Part shown: one piece after another, positions 61,001 through 64,000 of the stretch
How the letters are laid out: every line of letters begins with the position of its first letter
Numbering within the stretch: position 1 is the first letter of the stretch
NCBI GenBank assembly: GCA_017165825.1
Contig: CM029386.1
Span: 18,685,441 to 18,749,440 of the forward strand
From: Hepsetus odoe
Taxonomy: Eukaryota > Chordata > Actinopteri > Characiformes > Hepsetidae
Direction of reading: 5' to 3'
DNA length: 64,000 bases
Notes under the pieces: model-generated
The model's input: only the letters and a program-made list of their open reading frames with translations
What the model was told of the DNA's origin: nothing
Database searches by the model: none
Program-made: the position numbers and the translations under genes

Positions 61001-63753
61001 GCATCAGACTTTCGTGAAGAGGTCACAGGTAAAGCTTCTTGCTGACGATGTCCATGCGGTCCACCAGAGCAAAGCCGATCTGCAGACATCTTGCTTTTAA
61101 TGACTTTGCATGTTTACTGTCCGCATAGCTCTCTGATGCTCATGTGAATCATTTCCCCTCATACTTTTCTCTCCAGCAGCTGCTAAGCGAACTCCAGCAC
61201 AAGCAACCCCAAAAGTGAGCCAGTCTAAACAAGCCGTGGGACCCAAACGGACACGAATTAAACAGCGTTCATCAGGAGACGAGGAAGATGATGACGAAGA
61301 GCACAGTGAGGTGGCTCAGAAGCCTAGAAAGAGGGCGAGGAAGCTGAACAGTGACACAGAAGAGAGCCAGGTACACACAGTTCAGGTACAGTTTGCTGGA
61401 CATTGGTTTAGACAGATAGTAGAGTATAATCCATGTACAGTGCTGTGTCTAGTTCTCAGACAATAAAGTTAGAAATTTATACAATTTTATTGTTTATAAA
61501 AAGTGTAAATATCTTAAACAGGATGAATACAGTTAGTAGAGAACTGGTTTGGCTTGTTTGTGCACACCAGGGTTTTATTCAGTCCCATCAGCTGCAGCAC
61601 TTGATTGAAGTAATAAAGGTTTTATGAACCAAACTAGCTGCAGGCTGGAATATATATTGGACTTCCTCCTAAAGATGTTTTGAAAGGGTCCATTACTAAC
61701 GCCATTAATAGTTATTTTCGTCAAATAAACACAAAGATAAATAACTTGATGTTTTCCTACATTCTTACTGTTTGAGTCTTTTGTTTTTTTTTATGGAACA
61801 CAATGTAGAAAGATTTTTAGATTTGATTGTGTTCTAGTATTCGAGTATAATAGACCAGAGCTCAACTCAGAGCCGCGTCCTTCAAAGGCTGCGTTCGAAG
61901 GCTAAATGCACCACAGAACCGCTGCAAGGACGTCCGTCCTTTGAAGGCACCGAATTTCCCAAGATGTGTGATGATCACTTTCAGTAGTTGAAATGGGGGG
62001 ATAATCTAAGAAATATGTTATAAATATAACACAATAAGGCACGTTGTGATGCGAATGGGAAATCCTTGGTTTCGGAGCTCGGTTTGTCCTTCGCTGTCAC
62101 AGATGGCCACACTTGTATCATCCACGTTCCTTTGAAAGAAGTCGACCCTGCATTGAGACACAGCTGTGTATAAAAATTGCTGCTAGCAAAGAAGAAGAAC
62201 TTGAGTACAGTGAAGAAATACAAGAGGGAAGGAGATTTAAACATGACTGAAACTGAATGGTTTTGCTGCTTCAGAATAGCTTTGAAAAATCGAATCAGAA
62301 ACGATGAATTGGGTTGCGTCTCAAATAAAGCCGTTTGTCTCATGTGGGCATCTCTCATTCAACATCCGCTGGTCATCAAAACTAGACATCTGGGGTAGAC
62401 TATCAGTAACGTTGCTGAAAGGGGGTGATTTGGAGAAATCCAAGCTCAAAATGAGGGAGCCTGTTCTGTCGCTTATTAATTTTAGCACTATCAATCTGTG
62501 TAATACTGTAGCTCTTGAATCCCCAAATATTAGTACATTAATAAATAGTTTGTCAATGCAAATCTTAAAACCAAAAAACATGTGTGTCGTTGCGGCATCC
62601 ATGGTGCAAATATATAACATGACCTAAGCATTAACATATAAAAACAGGTCACAAATCAGTTCAGGAACTGTTTATTTGGGGTGAATTCAGACAATGCTGC
62701 ATTGTATCAAATTAAATTTTGAATACGCCTCTTCTGAATTCGGCTAATTTAATATGCACCCTTTTCCAAAACACGTGTTCGGTTGAGCACGGCCTGTATA
62801 ATCTCCATAGAAAAGCACTGCCAATAGAATGGGATACTTTGGAGCAGCTGCACATGAGCCCAAGGTCAGTTGACTGCTAGAGGTATATGAATGCATCCTC
62901 TGGTGCTCCATCCAAAACCTCTGGGACGAAGTGGAATGGGGGTTGGGATCCAGAATGTGTCCCCTAATATTAGTACTTCAGTCCAGTGCTATCAAATTCT
63001 CACAGCAATTTTCCACCTATCTAGTGTAAAGCCTTTGCAAACGATTAGAGGCAAACTGTGGACAAAGTCCCCATTAATACCCTTGCTTTGAGATTAAATG
63101 TTAATCAGCAGGTGTCCACAAAGTTTTTGATCAAGAAAGTTTAAGTTCATTATTAATACTTCCTGCTTATCCTCAGCAGGGTTGCGAGTGGTTTCTTTCC
63201 CAACGCTTATAGGGCGAAAAGGGGCAAAACACCCTGGAGAGATCAGCAGATGATAATAATAATCCATGTAAATTTAAATAAATGTGTTAATACTGTACAA
63301 GACCCCAGATTTAAACTCAGTTTTAACTAAACAGGAGCAGGCCTAATTAAAGTCATCCTGAATGATATTGTTGCCAGGGGTGACAGTAGTTCAGCTGTGT
63401 CATGATATTTGTTATGCTACAGTGTATTTGGGTAGTAGATGACATAAGCGTTGACTACACCAACAGGATCAGGCTCCTGGTACAGAGCGAAGCCGAGAGA
63501 GGTCATTGGAGGGCAGACTCAGCGAAGACTCTGAGAGAGAAGAAGTGGAGGAGAGGAGGAAAGGAGGGCAGAGAGCAGAGAGCACACCGAGGCCCAGGGC
63601 TGCAGGCTCAACCACAGACATCGAGAGTGAAAAGAGGCCGTTGCAGAACAGACAGCAGGGGCAAAAGGCCAGCGCTTCGAAAATCAACTCCAGCACCAGC
63701 AAGCCTGAAGTTCAGCCCAGGACGCCGTGTCCCTATGGCACTTCCTGTTACAG
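49020..63753 (+). CDS. aplf: Aprataxin and PNK-like factor (APLF), 3' end outside the window
   Basis: This nuclear DNA-repair scaffold and histone chaperone works in non-homologous end joining. Seven exons are in phase: 49020-49112, 52574-52645, 55118-55278, 57329-57512, 58028-58151, 61177-61370 and 63467-63753, giving about 372 residues so far. The N-terminal FHA domain (residues 1 to about 105) has IGRGP (R26) and RVSRNH (S38, R39, H41), which in APLF binds phosphorylated XRCC1/XRCC4. KKRVLPAWM (189-197) matches the Ku-binding motif. A lysine/acidic-rich linker follows. CPYGTSCY (C364, C370) begins the first PBZ zinc finger, whose histidines, the second PBZ and the acidic histone-binding tail must lie past 64000. 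The start is the first ATG in frame, with A at -3. Exon 6 has a tandem acceptor (CAGCAG). Confidence 0.93.
49181..49210. repeat. (GGTCCT)5 hexanucleotide repeat
   Basis: Five tandem GGTCCT units in aplf intron 1, ending just before a SINE A copy. Confidence 0.85.
49217..49350 (+). mobile_element. SINE family A, 3' truncated
   Basis: GCAGAGGTGACCTAGTGGTT to TCCCATCACTGCTCCCCG in aplf intron 1. Confidence 0.6.
49867..49990 (+). mobile_element. SINE family A, diverged
   Basis: GGAGCAGTGGTGGCCAAGAA, GGTTGTGGGTTCAAATCC, then GGTTACCCAGAGGTACC. Truncated. Confidence 0.5.
50050..50280 (+). mobile_element. SINE family A, diverged
   Basis: TGTGATAGTGTTTAGCTACT, TTGTGGATTTGAATCC, ATACCGTTCCCAACACTGCT and a degenerate CACTTTTGCTTTCACTTTTC tail. 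Confidence 0.5.
50495..50720 (-). mobile_element. LINE 3' tail, relative of 4832-5392
   Basis: Starts with a (AGAGT)n run, then GATCTTTTATTATCCCACAA and GGGCGTTACAGGGCTC. This is the reverse complement of the tail at about 5326-5376, and each copy carries an adjacent (AT)n microsatellite. Confidence 0.55.
50697..50818. repeat. (TATC)n and long (AT)n microsatellite
   Basis: About 25 bp of ATCT repeats, then roughly 90 bp almost entirely of AT dinucleotides, self-complementary and able to form hairpins. Confidence 0.9.
51292..51319. repeat. (AT)n microsatellite
   Basis: About 14 AT units just before the LINE relic. Confidence 0.9.
51340..52310 (-). pseudogene. LINE reverse-transcriptase relic split by a SINE
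   Basis: Minus-strand frames give the C-terminal part of a non-LTR reverse transcriptase: MRPAMLYGLERV, then LGVTKMDRIRNEYIRGT, VREARFGRVQRRD and, beyond a SINE insertion, KMELPGKRRRGRPKRRF. The two coding pieces are separated by the SINE A at 51516-51765. Other frame changes show that it is inactive. It lies in aplf intron 1, antisense to aplf. Confidence 0.75.
51516..51765 (-). mobile_element. SINE family A inserted in the LINE relic
   Basis: Full-length minus-strand copy. Because it interrupts a known coding frame, its boundaries can be fixed: 51516 (GAAAGTGAAAGTGACAACC) to 51765 (CCACCGCTGCCCG). Only AT (51514-51515 and 51766-51767) is shared by the two flanks. Confidence 0.8.
52646..53740. 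other. Repeat-poor part of aplf intron 2
   Basis: About 1.1 kb without SINEs, apart from a CT-rich stretch at 52790-52850. It contains several homeodomain/HNF-like AT-rich words in ordinary-complexity sequence. It may hold conserved regulatory DNA, but this cannot be shown from one genome. Confidence 0.3.
53790..54310 (+). pseudogene. Tc1-like transposase relic in aplf intron 2
   Basis: A frame at 53795-54124 carries ISTLTVQNEF, LRLIWGEKRLQF and TLEQQKKFMWSDKSSFTLFQ, the central region of Tc1-type transposases (WSDES-F in active members). The match then continues in another frame at about 54117-54200 with HDDARPYSQ and KKWFRE, the HDNAP...KWF region. The frameshift, a shortened middle and loss of the SPDLNPIE block show that it is dead. 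Same strand as aplf. Confidence 0.75.
54812..54950 (+). mobile_element. SINE family B, internally deleted
   Basis: GTGGTGGTGATGGTGGTCCA, GCAGGTTCGAATCCC, then GCAAGACCTTTAACGAGCGT. The central part of the tail is deleted. Confidence 0.65.
54998..55043. repeat. (GT)n microsatellite
   Basis: About 22 GT units, 75 bp before aplf exon 3. Confidence 0.9.
55290..56720. other. aplf intron 3, left part
   Basis: AT-rich intronic DNA with no recognisable exon. The frame at 56418-56627 has no family match. Confidence 0.35.
56722..56961 (-). mobile_element. SINE family A in aplf intron 3
   Basis: From AAGTGAAAGTGACTATTTTG to CACTAGGCCACCGCTGCCCC. Confidence 0.75.
57273..57303. repeat. (GT)n/(GC) microsatellite
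   Basis: GT run turning into GCGCGT, about 25 bp upstream of the aplf exon 4 acceptor. Confidence 0.85.
59035..59228 (+). mobile_element. SINE family A, head truncated, in aplf intron 5
   Basis: CAACCTACTGGTTCCAGATC, GAGCAAGGTACAGTCCCC, tail GTTAGTCACTTTCACTTTC. Confidence 0.65.
60555..60770 (-). mobile_element. SINE family A, diverged
   Basis: From AAGTGAACGTGACTTTGTCA to GGGACTAGTCCCTAAACTCT in aplf intron 5. Confidence 0.65.
60785..60900 (-). mobile_element. SINE family A, partial
   Basis: A second adjoining partial copy (TTTAATCCATGCACAATGTG to GGCAACCTACTGGTCTAAG), in tandem orientation with the one before. Confidence 0.55.
61371..63466. other. aplf intron 6
   Basis: Contains a block at 61858-61960 resembling a DNA-transposon end (CAAAGGCTGCGTTCGAAGGC) and a similar GGTTGCGTCTCAAATAAAG word near 62311, perhaps one degenerate element. 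A LINE-tail scrap lies at 63170-63260. No additional exon is supported. Confidence 0.35.
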
Positions 63754-64000
63754 GTACAAAACATGCAATCAAAGAATCATTTTTGCATCCTGATAAGATA
63801 AGCCATGCTTGGTATCTGACATGGGTTTAATTTAGGGTTTCCCACAGGTTTAAAAATACCCTCGGATAATAAATCAGGACTAAGAGGGGGTGGAGTATAT
63901 TGTTACGGTCAGCTACCATATGATTCAAGCCTAATGTCATGATAAGGTACGATATGATGACCAAACACGCTATAGAAGACCATTGTACTCTATATTGCCT
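63754..64000. other. aplf intron 7 start
   Basis: Intronic sequence after the GTACAA donor. The window ends before the next exon. Confidence 0.5.

Noticed and set aside
62321..62627. Frames of about 100 codons on both strands in aplf intron 6
   Set aside because: Antiparallel pair with no recognisable family, next to transposon-like sequence.
1..64000. CRISPR arrays, operons or prophage
   Set aside because: No regularly spaced repeats with unique spacers and no bacterial gene organisation; the window is vertebrate genomic DNA.

Overview
This is a stretch of vertebrate nuclear DNA, almost certainly from a ray-finned fish. The reasons are multi-exon genes with GT-AG introns and codon-level similarity to vertebrate families, two abundant tRNA-headed SINE families of teleost type, Tc1/mariner relics, and long AC, AT and CT microsatellites. 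Nothing bacterial is present (no operons, no CRISPR, no tRNA or rRNA genes). The tail shared by one SINE family hints at an otophysan fish, but I cannot name the species.

Six protein-coding genes can be reconstructed exon by exon, with splice phases that agree throughout. From left to right: an Lbx-type homeobox gene on the minus strand (about 11.1-12.4 kb, 2 exons, 250 aa, probably lbx2); get3/asna1, the tail-anchored-protein targeting ATPase, on the plus strand (17.5-23.6 kb, 7 exons, 341 aa); bestrophin-2 on the plus strand (30.2-36.1 kb, 9 coding exons, 652 aa); a tetraspanin most like TSPAN16 on the minus strand (37.3-40.8 kb, 7 coding exons, 249 aa); fbxo48 on the minus strand (44.1-45.9 kb coding, 147 aa, with a probable 5' exon near 48.5 kb); and aplf on the plus strand (49.0 kb to the right edge, 7 exons present, about 372 aa seen, the 3' part lying outside the window).

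Layout: 1-11 kb is gene-free and repeat-rich, with MITEs, SINEs, a nested transposon at 8.65-10.55 kb and a CT-rich block. The lbx2-like gene is followed by 4.5 kb of simple-sequence-rich DNA leading to the CpG-rich get3 promoter. best2 and the tetraspanin gene converge, with polyadenylation signals on opposite strands only about 35 bp apart. fbxo48 and aplf diverge from a shared promoter carrying CRE and NRF1 motifs. Introns and spacers hold more than 20 copies of one SINE (family A here), about eight of a second (family B), LINE tails, LINE reverse-transcriptase relics and a Tc1 relic.

The genes do not form one pathway. The gene order mixes neighbours that in human lie in 19p13 (GET3, BEST2, TSPAN16) with neighbours in 2p13 (LBX2, FBXO48, APLF). 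I found no convincing undescribed system. The most notable items are the nested and interrupted transposons, the shared or abutting gene ends, the tandem splice acceptor in aplf, and a protein-like unassigned reading frame near 41.3 kb.
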